A stretch of DNA of 64,000 nt from Bacteroidota bacterium (GTDB lineage Bacteria; Bacteroidota; Bacteroidia; B-17B0; Aurantibacillaceae), in assembly GCA_016702705.1 (NCBI GenBank), contig JADJDM010000006.1:327472-391471 (forward strand), given 5' to 3'. The notes beneath the pieces are model-generated. The model did not search any database and was not told the origin of the DNA. It saw only the letters and a list, made by a program, of their open reading frames with translations. Below, one piece after another: positions 1 to 9,662 of the stretch (position 1 is the stretch's first letter; every line of letters begins with the position of its first letter). The position numbers and the translations under genes were made by a program.

Positions 1-1484
1 GCATTCCCGATTTATGAAACTTTAGAGAAAAACAATGACCTTTATAAAGGTTTATGGTACACCAATGTTGGCGATTTATACCGAAAACAAGGAAAAAATA
101 GAGAAGCTTTAGAAATGCAATTAAAAGCCGAACCACTTTTAATTAATGCTAATGACCAACATACTTTACTTGTGCTTTATAGTGGAATGCCTTACACTTT
201 TATTGAGGGTAAACAATATGACAAGGCATTGTACTATGCTCTTAAAGCAGTTGAACTTGGAAAAAAACTAAATGTTAAAAGAGAGTTAGCCTACGCACAC
301 CTTGCTGTTGCGGATGTATATGGCGAAAAAAATGATTTTAAAAATCAAGTTATTTATTTACAAAGGTATATTGAGTTAAGTGATAGTTTATTTCTAGATG
401 AAACAAGTAGGTCGATTACTGAAATGCAATCCAAATATGAAAGCGAGAAAAAAGAAAAGGCAATTGAATTACTAAACAAAAACAAAGCGCTTCAAGAAGC
501 TGAAATTGAAAAGCATAAGTCTAAACAAATATTTTACATTGGAGTAGTAATTTTTGTTTTAGCTCTATCAATTACCCTTGCTGTAGGAATAAAAAACAAA
601 AACCAAGCGAATAAAATATTATCACAACAAAAAATAGAAATTCAAAATCAGAAGCATCTAGTTGATGAAAAACAAAAGAAATTATCGATTCTATTAATTA
701 CGCGAAACGATTACAAACTGCAATTTTAGCCACACGTGACGACATAAATAAAGCTATTCCAAACAACTTTCTATTTTATCAACCCAAAGATATAGTTGCT
801 GGCGATTTTTATTTCTTTGAAACTACCGACACACATATCTTTTATGCAGCAGCAGATTGTACAGGGCATGGCGTTCCTGGCGCATTAGTAAGTGTAGTTT
901 GCTCAGATATTCTTTCACGTTGTGTGCTTGAATTTAAGTTAACCGACCCTGCAAAAATATTAGACAAAACAAGAGAATTGGTTTTAGCAACATTTGCAAA
1001 AAGTAACAGTGATGTAAAAGATGGGATGGATATTTCATTCATATCCATTAACAAAATTACAAAAGAAATAAAATGGAGCGGGGCAAATAATCCACTTTGG
1101 TACATTACTTGATGCTTCGACCCTAGTAGCGCCTCAGCGGTCGAAGTAAATGAAATGGAGACTGAGGCTCTCGAAGCCAGCATGCATGAAATTAAGGCAA
1201 ACAAGCAACCTATTGGAAAAGTTGATAATCCTATTCCCTTTGCCTCACATATAATTCCAAATGCAGAAGGGACAATTTTTTATTTATTTACGGATGGATT
1301 TGCAGATCAATTTGGAGGGGAGAAAGGAAAAAAATTTAAATACAAACAACTAAAACAAATATTACAAAACAATTTTCATTTACCTTTTAAAGAACAAGAA
1401 GTTTTATTGAAAAAAACTTTTGAAATATGGCAAGGTAAACTGGAGCAAGTAGATGATGTATGTATAATTGGATTTAGATTGTAA
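1..1484 (+). pseudogene. TPR-repeat / SpoIIE-type phosphatase, partial and interrupted
   Basis: The reading frame is already open at base 1, so the N-terminus lies outside the window. It encodes TPR-like helices, one membrane segment (about 535-595), a coiled coil, then a SpoIIE/PP2C-like serine phosphatase domain (AGDFYFFETTD, DCTGHGVPGALVS, GANNPLWYI). This family usually acts in signalling, dephosphorylating anti-sigma-factor antagonists; that role is inferred here. The frame breaks twice. One A is missing in the A-run at 673-681; adding it restores DEKQKEIIDSINYAKRLQ. A TGA at 1110 begins an in-frame insertion of about 78 bp with inverted repeats, after which the domain resumes (EIKANKQPIGK) to 1484. 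The first break may be a sequencing error. The second looks like a real insertion. Confidence 0.75.
1113..1187. repeat. REP-like palindromic insertion
   Basis: Nested inverted repeats: CTTCGACC pairs with GGTCGAAG, and GCCTCAG pairs with CTGAGGC further right. The sequence is more GC-rich than the gene around it and interrupts a conserved SpoIIE domain exactly between NNPLWYI and EIKANKQPIGK. It keeps the reading frame but adds one stop. It resembles the short palindromic elements scattered through Bacteroidota genomes; assignment to a named family would need a database search. Confidence 0.55.
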
Positions 1485-1486
1485 AA

Positions 1487-1900
1487 ATGGAAATGAAAAA
1501 ATCAATTATACTACTAAGAGGTTTACCAGGTAGCGGAAAAAGCACACTAGCAATGGTATTGAGCGAACATGGCAAATATCCTGTAACAGCTATTGATGAT
1601 TATTTTACTAATAAAGTGAGTGGTGAATACAAATTTGAATTTCAAAACAACCACCTTGCATATAAGCAATGCGAAGAACAAACCTCTAATTTCGCCAAAC
1701 AAGGGGCTGAAAAAATAATTGTAGATAATACATTTACTTTAGCTTGGGAAATGGAACCTTATTTTAAAATTGCCAAAGAAAATAATTACACACTATTTGT
1801 TGTGACAGTTGAAAAACATAATGACGGTAAAAACATCCACGATGTTAGTGATGAACAATTACAAAAAATGGCAGAAAAGTTCAAAGTAAAACTATTGTAA
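1487..1900 (+). CDS. AAA_33-type P-loop ATP-binding protein
   Basis: A 137-residue P-loop protein. The Walker A motif RGLPGSGKST is near the N-terminus (about residues 10-19), followed by AIDDYFTN, as in small zeta-toxin/polynucleotide-kinase-like ATPases (AAA_33, similar to the NEDD4-binding-protein-2 kinase domain). It probably phosphorylates a nucleic-acid end or small molecule, but the substrate is unknown. It starts 2 bp after the phosphatase stop, so the two are probably co-transcribed. A second Met two codons in (1493) is an equally good start. Confidence 0.7.
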   Translation: MEMKKSIILLRGLPGSGKSTLAMVLSEHGKYPVTAIDDYFTNKVSGEYKFEFQNNHLAYKQCEEQTSNFAKQGAEKIIVDNTFTLAWEMEPYFKIAKENNYTLFVVTVEKHNDGKNIHDVSDEQLQKMAEKFKVKLL

Positions 1901-1970
1901 TATTTACTTAACGTAAATTTATTGTTTCACAAACTTTATTATCTTCGACCAAACTTTAAAACAAACTATT

Positions 1971-2474
1971 ATGCAACAAATGAATTTATTAATTGTACTA
2001 GCTGCGGCTGTAATTCCAATGATACTAGGATTTATTTGGTACAATCCCAAAGTATTTGGAAACGCTTGGATGAAAGCAACTGATATGACTGAAGAAAAAG
2101 CAAAAGGAGCTAACATGGCTTTAGTATTTAGTGTAACTTTCCTATTCAGCTTTTTATTGGCGTTTATTTTACAAACGATAGTTATTCATCAATTTTCTAT
2201 TTTAGGTGTATTAGCAAATGAACCTGGCATTATGGACCCAACTACTGAAAACGGAAAATGGTTAGTTGATTTTATGGCTAAGCACGGAAATAATTTCAGA
2301 ACATTTAAACATGGAGCATTACACGGCACAATGGCAGGTTTATTTATTGCTCTACCAATCATTGGAACCAATGCATTATTCGAGCGTAGAGGATTTAAAT
2401 ACATCGCAATTAATGCTGGTTATTGGATACTAGTATTAGCTTTAATGGGTGGTACTCTTTGTGCTTTTGTATAA
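1971..2474 (+). CDS. DUF1761 family membrane protein
   Basis: A 167-residue protein with four hydrophobic segments (about residues 5-23, 49-70, 111-130, 147-166) and the N-terminal pattern GFIWYNPKVFGNAWM typical of DUF1761. Members are small inner-membrane proteins of unknown function. It stands alone and ends before a strong bidirectional terminator shared with the convergent TonB receptor gene. Confidence 0.75.
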   Translation: MQQMNLLIVLAAAVIPMILGFIWYNPKVFGNAWMKATDMTEEKAKGANMALVFSVTFLFSFLLAFILQTIVIHQFSILGVLANEPGIMDPTTENGKWLVDFMAKHGNNFRTFKHGALHGTMAGLFIALPIIGTNALFERRGFKYIAINAGYWILVLALMGGTLCAFV

Positions 2475-2494
2475 TTTACATTTTAATAAAATTC

Positions 2495-2532
2495 AAAAGG
2501 GCGATAGAACTAAACACTATCGCCCTTTTTTT
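2495..2532. terminator. bidirectional terminator
   Basis: A 13-bp perfect stem (AAAAGGGCGATAG with its complement) around a 9-base loop, followed by a T-tract on the plus strand and preceded by A's serving the minus strand. It lies between the convergent DUF1761 and TonB receptor genes. Confidence 0.9.
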
Positions 2533-2536
2533 TGCA

Positions 2537-4966
2537 CTAAAACTTTACCTGAAGTGTTACATAAAAATTAATTGGGTCAGAGGGAAGTATTCCAGGACCA
2601 GGATAACCATCCGATCTTCTTGTATAATATTTTGTATTTGTTAAGTTGTTAATACCAGTATAAATACTTGCCCACTTCCAAGTATAATTAACCGACCAAT
2701 CAACTACTGCATAAGAAGGTATTAATCCAGAAGATGCATCTGCCGTAGCTTTTACGGTATTATTTGCATCAGCATATTGTTTCTCGGTATAAGAATATTG
2801 TAAGGTAGTTCCGAAATGTTTCGTTTTAAAACTCATACCTCCTTTGCCTATAAATGAAGGCGCATATTCTACCCACTTATTAACTAAACTTGTTTGTTTA
2901 CTATTAATATACTTTGCATCTGTATATGCTAAATTTGCAAAAACCGACCAAGTATATTTAGTATCCTTATTAAATAACTTCAGGAAATTTAATTCAGCAA
3001 AACCTTCTAATCCCATATTTCTGCTATCCGAAACATTTGTTCTTAAACGGTAAGTACTTCCATCAGTAACCATTGTAATAGTTCCCATTCTTCCTTTGTA
3101 ATATAAATAATACGCGCTTACATCAACATATAAAAAATCTTTAATACTTGACCTATAACCTAAATCAGCTGTATATCCTGTTTCATCTTTCAAGTTTGCA
3201 TCCACTTTAAAATTAGGAGAAACTATACGCAAATCATTAAAGTTTACCGCCCTATAATTTTGACTAAAGTTGGCATACAACTCTGTTTTTTTAGTTGGCT
3301 TAAAACTAAGTCCTAATCCACCTAAAACAAATGCGCGGTTACTTGATTGATTTTCGAAATTTTGTTTAAAGCTAAGTGTATCGCCATTTGTAGCTAATGA
3401 AACTTCATTAAAATAACCATTTGAATTAGTTGACACATGCTCAAAGCGAACACCCGGAGTAATTGTAAATCGTGAACTCACATTCCATAAGTTTTCGGTA
3501 AAGGCTGCAAAATTTGCATTGGGAAATTTAAAATCAGAGGTTTCAATTAAACTAGGATTTTTAAAATCAAACTCAGGTAAATCAGTTGCAGTTCCTAAAC
3601 CTTGCTTACGATAAGTAGTTCCCATGTAATAACGGGTGCCAACTAAAAAAGTAGAATTACGATTCAAAAATTTATAACGATGTAATAATCGTAGCTCTGT
3701 TCCTAAATTTCTATAGTTATCTGTTTGTAAATCTCTTTTCTTTGTTAATACATCTGCCTTATCTGCTTTACCTAAATTTCCAATTGAATTTCTATCCGCA
3801 TACAATCCAAAACTTAACCATGATATATTTGTTCTATCATTTAATTTCCAATTTAAATCACTTGCAAATTGATTCCATTTAATTTGCATCCAATTTCTTC
3901 CTCTAATTGATCTATCTGCATCAACCGCATAATCGTTATCTGTTAATCCACCAGGTTGTTTCGCTAATAAATTACTTAAGGTATACTCAATTTTCAAATT
4001 AACGTTATCAGTAAATCTATACTTTAACGCTGCATGCGCTGCATACTGATCAAAATTTGAATTAGGTCTCCAACCATCTCCATGTTTATATTGAAAAAAT
4101 GTATAGTAGCTTAATTTATTTACCTTTCCTGAGAAGGAATTAAATGAATTTAAGAATCCGTATGAACCAACTGTTTGTCTTGATAAAACGTTAAACTTCT
4201 TTGCCGTTTCATCAGGATGTTTAAATTTAAAATTCACCAAACCACCAAACTGCGTTCCATATTGCAAACTAGCTGCGCCTCTTACAATTTCTATTCTATC
4301 AATAGCTTCAGAAGGTGGAGTGTAATAACTCTCTGGATAACCCAAAGCATCGGCAGCAATATCATAACCATTTTGACGCGTATTAAAATTTGCCATACGG
4401 TTAGGACTTAAGCCTCTTCCACCTATTCCCATTTGCAAACCAGCTCCATCAATTTCAAAAATATTTAAACCTGCAACCTTAGCAAACAATTGGCGCTGAT
4501 TGTTAGTTGCCAAATTAGCATTCAAATCATCTAAAATAATTACATCAGACTTTTTTCCGGCATAAATAGCAGTACCTTCAACATTATTTAAATGACCTAC
4601 TCCAAAATTATTTTCTTTATCTGCAAGAACACTAATCTCGTTCAAATCGGTTAAACTGACTTTTAAATTAATAACAATTGATGTATCACCAGTTAATTTT
4701 AAAATCAATTTTTTCTTTTCATAAGAAGTTTTTTGTACACTAATTTCTATTTCTGATTTATCAGAAATAATGGAAACCGAACCATTTACATCAGATTGAT
4801 AATTCTTTTTACCACTTTTTACAATAACATTTTCAATCGGTACTTTTAGAGAATCATCTTGAATAGATAAAACAATATTTTTATTTTGAGCATTTAATTT
4901 ACTTGATAAAGTGATTGCAGCTGCTGAGAAAAAAACTAAACGAGAAAATATATTTTTAGAAATCAT
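2537..4966 (-). CDS. TonB-dependent outer-membrane receptor (FecA-like)
   Basis: An 809-residue receptor. It has a signal peptide (to about residue 26), a carboxypeptidase-regulatory-like beta domain (about 28-110), a plug domain (about 130-250, with FAKVAGLNIFEIDGAGLQ and EIVRGAASLQYGTQFGGLVN) and a beta-barrel ending in an aromatic-terminated strand (FYVTLQVKF). Plug and barrel resemble Fe3+-dicitrate (FecA) type receptors, so ferric-siderophore uptake driven by TonB/ExbBD is likely; the actual ligand is unknown. It has its own promoter with a palindrome overlapping the -33 box. No SusD partner is adjacent, which argues against a polysaccharide-utilisation system. Confidence 0.88.
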   Translation of the reverse strand: MISKNIFSRLVFFSAAAITLSSKLNAQNKNIVLSIQDDSLKVPIENVIVKSGKKNYQSDVNGSVSIISDKSEIEISVQKTSYEKKKLILKLTGDTSIVINLKVSLTDLNEISVLADKENNFGVGHLNNVEGTAIYAGKKSDVIILDDLNANLATNNQRQLFAKVAGLNIFEIDGAGLQMGIGGRGLSPNRMANFNTRQNGYDIAADALGYPESYYTPPSEAIDRIEIVRGAASLQYGTQFGGLVNFKFKHPDETAKKFNVLSRQTVGSYGFLNSFNSFSGKVNKLSYYTFFQYKHGDGWRPNSNFDQYAAHAALKYRFTDNVNLKIEYTLSNLLAKQPGGLTDNDYAVDADRSIRGRNWMQIKWNQFASDLNWKLNDRTNISWLSFGLYADRNSIGNLGKADKADVLTKKRDLQTDNYRNLGTELRLLHRYKFLNRNSTFLVGTRYYMGTTYRKQGLGTATDLPEFDFKNPSLIETSDFKFPNANFAAFTENLWNVSSRFTITPGVRFEHVSTNSNGYFNEVSLATNGDTLSFKQNFENQSSNRAFVLGGLGLSFKPTKKTELYANFSQNYRAVNFNDLRIVSPNFKVDANLKDETGYTADLGYRSSIKDFLYVDVSAYYLYYKGRMGTITMVTDGSTYRLRTNVSDSRNMGLEGFAELNFLKLFNKDTKYTWSVFANLAYTDAKYINSKQTSLVNKWVEYAPSFIGKGGMSFKTKHFGTTLQYSYTEKQYADANNTVKATADASSGLIPSYAVVDWSVNYTWKWASIYTGINNLTNTKYYTRRSDGYPGPGILPSDPINFYVTLQVKF

Positions 4967-4983
4967 AATTTAAATTTGTGAGA

Positions 4984-5014
4984 CAAAAGTAGAATCATTC
5001 TAAATAAGAGCCAA
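4984..5014 (-). promoter_or_regulatory. promoter of the TonB receptor gene
   Basis: Minus-strand -7 box TACTTTTG (4984-4991) matches TAnnTTTG and lies 20 bases from a TTG -33 element (5012-5014). Transcription would start a few bases before the ATG at 4966. Confidence 0.65.
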
Positions 5015-5032
5015 TACCTAAAATGAGGTATT
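5013..5032. promoter_or_regulatory. putative operator palindrome
   Basis: AATACCT and AGGTATT form a perfect 7-bp inverted repeat around a 6-base spacer and overlap the -33 box of the TonB receptor promoter. A repressor bound here would block the promoter; metal or iron control is a guess. Confidence 0.45.
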
Positions 5033-5062
5033 TTTACTAAACTGAAGTTTTATCCTCAAAAA

Positions 5063-5091
5063 AAAGGCTGTGAACAATGTTCACAGCCTTT
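5063..5091 (-). terminator. terminator after T9SS cargo operon
   Basis: A 13-bp stem (AAAGGCTGTGAAC with its complement), 3-base loop, T-tract on the minus strand. It ends the 340-residue secreted-protein gene. Confidence 0.9.
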
Positions 5092-5114
5092 ACACTAAAG
5101 CATATATCTCTGAA

Positions 5115-6137
5115 TTATTGCTTAATGAATTTTGTTTTAGCACCTTCCTTTGTTTGAACAAAATACATACCTGGAAGCAAGTCACTCACATCTAATTGTG
5201 AATTTGAATCTAACTTTTTACTCATAACAACTTTTCCGAGTAAATCTGTAATTAAAACTTCAGTTTCATTTTGAAGCTCTATCGTTAAAATAGATTCTAC
5301 TGGATTAGGATAAATTGAAATCTTTTGTTCTTTTAATTCATCAATTCCAACACTTGGTTCAAAGATATCGAAGCCAATCCATTTTTTTAAAGTATTGTTA
5401 AAAATCCAAACTAAATTATTTGCAAAAGAAAATTGTCCGCTATTATATGAAGTATTAGGCGCGTTTGACGGTAATGAAATACTTGAGGAATACACACCAG
5501 TTGTTTTATTAAAAAACAAAATTTGTTTCGTTGAATAATTATACAAACCTATTTCCATTCCAGTACACCCAGTATAAATTAATGTAGGCGAAGATATGTT
5601 GGTAAAGTTTGGAATTCCAGTTAACGTTATTGTTGGAGCATCTGCTCCATTCACTCTCGATTCACCATACAAACTACCTGATTTATAATATAATATTCTG
5701 TTGTTTTGTGGATCAAACGCTCCAACAGCTTGCGGATCGGGAGGTGTTGTATTAAAAGGGTTTTGAATTGTTCCTCCAAAATATCCTTGAGCTGTAAGAT
5801 TATCAACGACAAAATAATTATCCCATGTATTACCTTCAATTTTGCCAGTAGTTGGGTTGTACCACATACCTCTCCAATCTGTATCAATTGAACTTCCTAA
5901 CAAGTTGCCATCTATATCAAAATACTCATCTGGATCAGTACCTCCAGAATTATTACTATAATACAAATTATAGGTAGGATTAAAAGCAACCGCTGTGCGA
6001 TATTGATTACCTCCCACACAATGCAAAGTATCTCCAGAAACTATTGCCGTAGTTCTTAATGTACATTGTGCTATACTTGTCATATCAGTAAAAACTAAAG
6101 CACCAAAAATCAAAGCTAATTTTCCAAACTTATTCAT
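5115..6137 (-). CDS. secreted protein with T9SS type A sorting domain
   Basis: A 340-residue exported protein with an N-terminal signal peptide (to about residue 23, ending SIAQ). Its C-terminal domain starts at SIYPNPVESILTIELQ and ends GMYFVQTKEGAKTKFIKQ, the type A (Por-secretion) signal cleaved after T9SS export. The middle is beta-rich with repeated Y/N/G-rich motifs and matches no family I recognise. The gene starts 11 bp after the LamG protein gene, so the two form an operon. It is probably anchored on the cell surface. Confidence 0.8.
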   Translation of the reverse strand: MNKFGKLALIFGALVFTDMTSIAQCTLRTTAIVSGDTLHCVGGNQYRTAVAFNPTYNLYYSNNSGGTDPDEYFDIDGNLLGSSIDTDWRGMWYNPTTGKIEGNTWDNYFVVDNLTAQGYFGGTIQNPFNTTPPDPQAVGAFDPQNNRILYYKSGSLYGESRVNGADAPTITLTGIPNFTNISSPTLIYTGCTGMEIGLYNYSTKQILFFNKTTGVYSSSISLPSNAPNTSYNSGQFSFANNLVWIFNNTLKKWIGFDIFEPSVGIDELKEQKISIYPNPVESILTIELQNETEVLITDLLGKVVMSKKLDSNSQLDVSDLLPGMYFVQTKEGAKTKFIKQ

Positions 6138-6148
6138 AATTATAAATT

Positions 6149-8805
6149 TTATTGTTTAATAAACTTAACGGTTGCTCCAAAATCAGTAACGATGTAATAA
6201 ACTCCCGAGTTTAAATTAGTTAACTGAAGTTCAGTTTCATTTTTAGTTAAGCTTGCTGTTAACACAACTACACCTAATGAGTTAAATACTTTTAAACTTT
6301 TCCCTTCTGCTTTTACATTCAACTTATCTTTAGCAGGATTTGGATATACCAACAACTCATTTTTCATATTCTTCACATTTTTTAATCCAACACTTGAATA
6401 ATTAATACAATCCGACATTACCTCACAACCGTTAACCGTAACTAATACTTTATAAGTACCATTAACTGCTGGCGTATAAGCCATATTTGTTTCTCCAGCA
6501 ATGCTATTTCCTGTTCCACAATCATACCATTGGTAGGTAATACCTCCACCTGAAACAACACTTTCTAAATTTGCCCCGTTTTGTATTACTCCTGTATAAA
6601 ATGAATTACATGATGTAGATGAAACTGGGCTTTCAGCTACCCAATTTGAAACTGATGTATTCAATGAAAAACCATATAAAAATCCATCACTAGAGCCAGA
6701 CCCACTACCATTTATCAAACTTAATTCTGTGGCATTATTAGCTGCATCAAAACCTTGATCAAAATGATAAACAGAAATTAAACCAGATGTTCCCGATGGA
6801 ATATTACAATCTTTATTAGCCAGAATTTCAACTGGGCAAAGATCTCTATTCCAAATTCGAACTTCATCAATATTTCCCTTAAAGAATTGATTGCTCGCTA
6901 ACGTATTATTACCAATAGTAAGTTGATTGTCATGATTAAAAACAGTATAAGTAAAAGGGCTTCCAGTTGCCACACCATCAACGTATAATTGAGAACCATT
7001 TCCAACACCACTTTTAAATACGAAAGCAACGTGATGCCATTGATTATCATTAATTGGGTTTCCAACTACCACTTCACTTGATGTTGCCCAATTATAAACT
7101 CCCAAACGATTATTTCTTAAAAACATACCATACGCGTTAATCTTTGAAACAATAGCTCTAAAGTTAGTACTTGCATCATTCGTTTTTATCCAAGCTTCAA
7201 TCGTTCCAGTGTTTATTACGTGAAGTGGATTGAATGCAAAATCTGCATAATCATTAATACCATCAAAATTTAATGAAGTTGCGGCGCAGTTAGCTGTATA
7301 AGTTGGACAAGCACTTCCTGTTGCAATAACGCCAGCGTCATCCCAGTTGGAAGTGATTCCATTTAATCCAAAATTTAACAAGGCTCCTACTACACTTGAA
7401 TTTTCCGCTACAAGGGTATTAATACCTGCATTATTAGCTCCGTCAACACCTTGATTAAAATGAAAAACAGATCGCAAACCATTTGTAGGAAAAGAAACCT
7501 CGCAATTTGAATAATGTGCAATTTCTGAAGGGCACAACATTCTATCCCAGATACGAACTTCATCTAACTTACCATTAAAATCTGCAACACCCATTGCAGG
7601 CCCACCCAATCTGAATTCAGATAATAACTGCCAAGGTGTGTGTTTATTGCTGTTGGATAATAATCAGTTATACCATTAACTGTAATTCCCATAACATTGT
7701 TTGCTTGTACAAAAATAGAAACATGATACCATTGATTGATGTTCACAGTTGCAGTGCTTGCCAAGGTTCTTAAATTACCATCATAGGTATAATGAACAAA
7801 CTGACCATTTACCAATTTTATTTGGTGAGAAACAGAAACATTTGTACCACTCGCGTCGGTGCCTACAATGATGTTTTGATTGGCTAAATCTTTTAGCAAT
7901 ACATTACACTCAATAGTGTAATCACTCAAGGGCACTGTATTTTGAACAAGAACAACATCATTTGCTGCCGTAAAAGACAAACAATTTGCTGGCAAGCCTG
8001 AAGCACTTTCAACAATACAGACTGGTTGTAAATTAAATGGTGCACTCGCTACAAAATTCGAACTTGTACCAGTTAAAGCAAAACCAGATAATGTTGCATC
8101 AGAAGTAGAAGTAACAGAATTTTGAACAGCAGTTAGCGAAGTATTAGAACCATTTGTAACTCCCTCATTAAATGTATAACTTGCTAATAAACCTGTTTCA
8201 GATATAACTACATTATTCATTGTCTCTGATATTTGTTCACATGTACGAGCAACAGTCCAAACGCGTGGATTGTCTATAGTGCCCTGCCAATGATGTCCTT
8301 GAGTTGGATGTTTCCCGATAACCAAAGGGAAAGCTCCATTTGCCATTCCACCTGATGTTGTGGTTGTATTCATCAAATTACCATTCTTATATGCCTTTAA
8401 TAGCGTACCGTCATAAGTAACAGCTAGATGATACCAAGTGTTTGGAGCAAGGGTACCAAAAGAAACTGAAAAATAATTTAAGTCGGCCGCTTGAACCGTT
8501 CCTGCTCCTTGAAAAGAACCTGAACCATGATGCCATATAATACCTGCATTATCGCCATACATTGGGCCGTCAAATCCCAAAGCAGAACTAGGTCCAGTAG
8601 GACTTTTTGCCCAACACTCTATTGTCCAATTTGCATAAGTTGTCGAGTTGAAAATAATAGGAGTAGTTACCTTATCATCTACACCATCAAAATCTAAGGC
8701 AGAAGAATTTCCACCTCCCAAAACTTGATTGTTAACATGATTTGATTGTGAAAAACAGGTATTGAAAATGACCAAACCCGCAAGAATAAGTAATTGTTTT
8801 TTCAT
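6149..8805 (-). CDS. LamG-domain surface protein with T9SS type A signal (frame-interrupted)
   Basis: About 880 residues if the frame is joined. A signal peptide (MKKQLLILAGLVIFNTCFSQ) is followed by four concanavalin/LamG modules with recurring ALDFDGVDD, WHHVAFVFKSG and IDEVRIWNRDLCPVEI motifs, an Ig-like segment and a type A sorting domain (LLVYPNPAKDKLNVKAE ... VKFIKQ). LamG modules usually bind carbohydrate or other ligands. The frame shifts at a (CA)n run near 7634-7644: one frame ends soon after 7570 and the other continues from DFNGKLDEVRIWDR. The start at 8805 is preferred over 8832 because the signal peptide begins there. A long palindrome lies 20 bp upstream. Confidence 0.8.
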
Positions 8806-8825
8806 AAGTATAAGTAAAAGTATTT

Positions 8826-8853
8826 CTAGCAAAAGTGCACTTTTACTAGCAAA
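8826..8853. promoter_or_regulatory. palindrome and direct repeat upstream of LamG operon
   Basis: Positions 8826-8849 are a 24-bp palindrome with 11 of 12 pairs matching, arms starting CTAG. CTAGCAAA also occurs twice directly, at 8826 and 8846, exactly 20 bp apart. It lies between the LytTR regulator gene and the LamG operon and is probably an operator. There is no T-tract, so it is not a typical terminator. Confidence 0.45.
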
Positions 8854-8904
8854 GAGAAGGGAGTTACTTTGTAAACTGAACAGTTGAGTTTGTGAATGGT
8901 ATTA

Positions 8905-9660
8905 CTATTTTGTGAGCTTTGACAGAAAATATTCTCGCCTGTCGCGAGCTAAATCAATCGAACGATTATTTTTCATTAAAATCGTACCCCTACCCGAGCG
9001 ACTAAAGGACGCTACATAATCCATATTAACAATAAAGGAGCGATGTGCGCGAACAAAATTGGGAAAATGCTCAAGTACTTGCTCAAAATATTTTAAGTTC
9101 TTAGATATGGTTTTTTGTTTTTTATCTAATGTAAATAAATGTACATATGAACCATCTGCTTCAAGATATTCAATGTCCTTAACAGCTAAATACTCATAAC
9201 CTCCTTGAACAGGAATAGCAATATTTTGAGCCGAACTACTATCGAAATTTTTAACGAGCGAATCAAGCCTCACACGTGCTTCCTTCATACTTTTTCTTTC
9301 GCATACTCTTTCTATAGCTTCTAATAATTGTTTTTCTTGTAAAGGCTTTAGTAAGTAATCAATAGCAGATAAGCGAAAAGCTTTGATGGCAAAATCATTG
9401 TAGGCTGTTGTAAATATAATATCAAGAGCTATTTGCTTTTGAACTATTTCCTCCGCCAATTGAATACCCGATTTGCCTGGCATTTCAATATCCAAAAAAA
9501 TTAAGTCTGGGTTCAATTTTTTAATCGCAGTCATTCCCTCCTCTGCATTTTCGGCCTCAGCTAAAATAGTTACTTCCGAAGCTAGTTCAACAAGCATCAA
9601 CCTAAGTAGTTTTCTGGCTTGTGGAGAGTCATCAATAATTATGGCATTTACCTTTCCCAA
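8905..9660 (-). CDS. LytTR-family response regulator
   Basis: A 251-residue two-component regulator. An N-terminal receiver domain has acidic residues D10/D11 and phospho-acceptor D57 (FLDIEMPG). A C-terminal LytTR DNA-binding domain (about 150-250) has EYLEADGSYVHLFT and FVRAHRSFIVNMDYV. On phosphorylation it would bind pairs of about 9-bp direct repeats in promoters. It starts immediately next to the histidine kinase gene, so both are co-transcribed. Likely targets are the neighbouring surface-protein genes; this is inferred from position and from a direct repeat of fitting geometry at 16501-16531. Confidence 0.9.
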   Translation of the reverse strand: MGKVNAIIIDDSPQARKLLRLMLVELASEVTILAEAENAEEGMTAIKKLNPDLIFLDIEMPGKSGIQLAEEIVQKQIALDIIFTTAYNDFAIKAFRLSAIDYLLKPLQEKQLLEAIERVCERKSMKEARVRLDSLVKNFDSSSAQNIAIPVQGGYEYLAVKDIEYLEADGSYVHLFTLDKKQKTISKNLKYFEQVLEHFPNFVRAHRSFIVNMDYVASFSRSGRGTILMKNNRSIDLARDRREYFLSKLTK

Positions 9661-9662
9661 TT

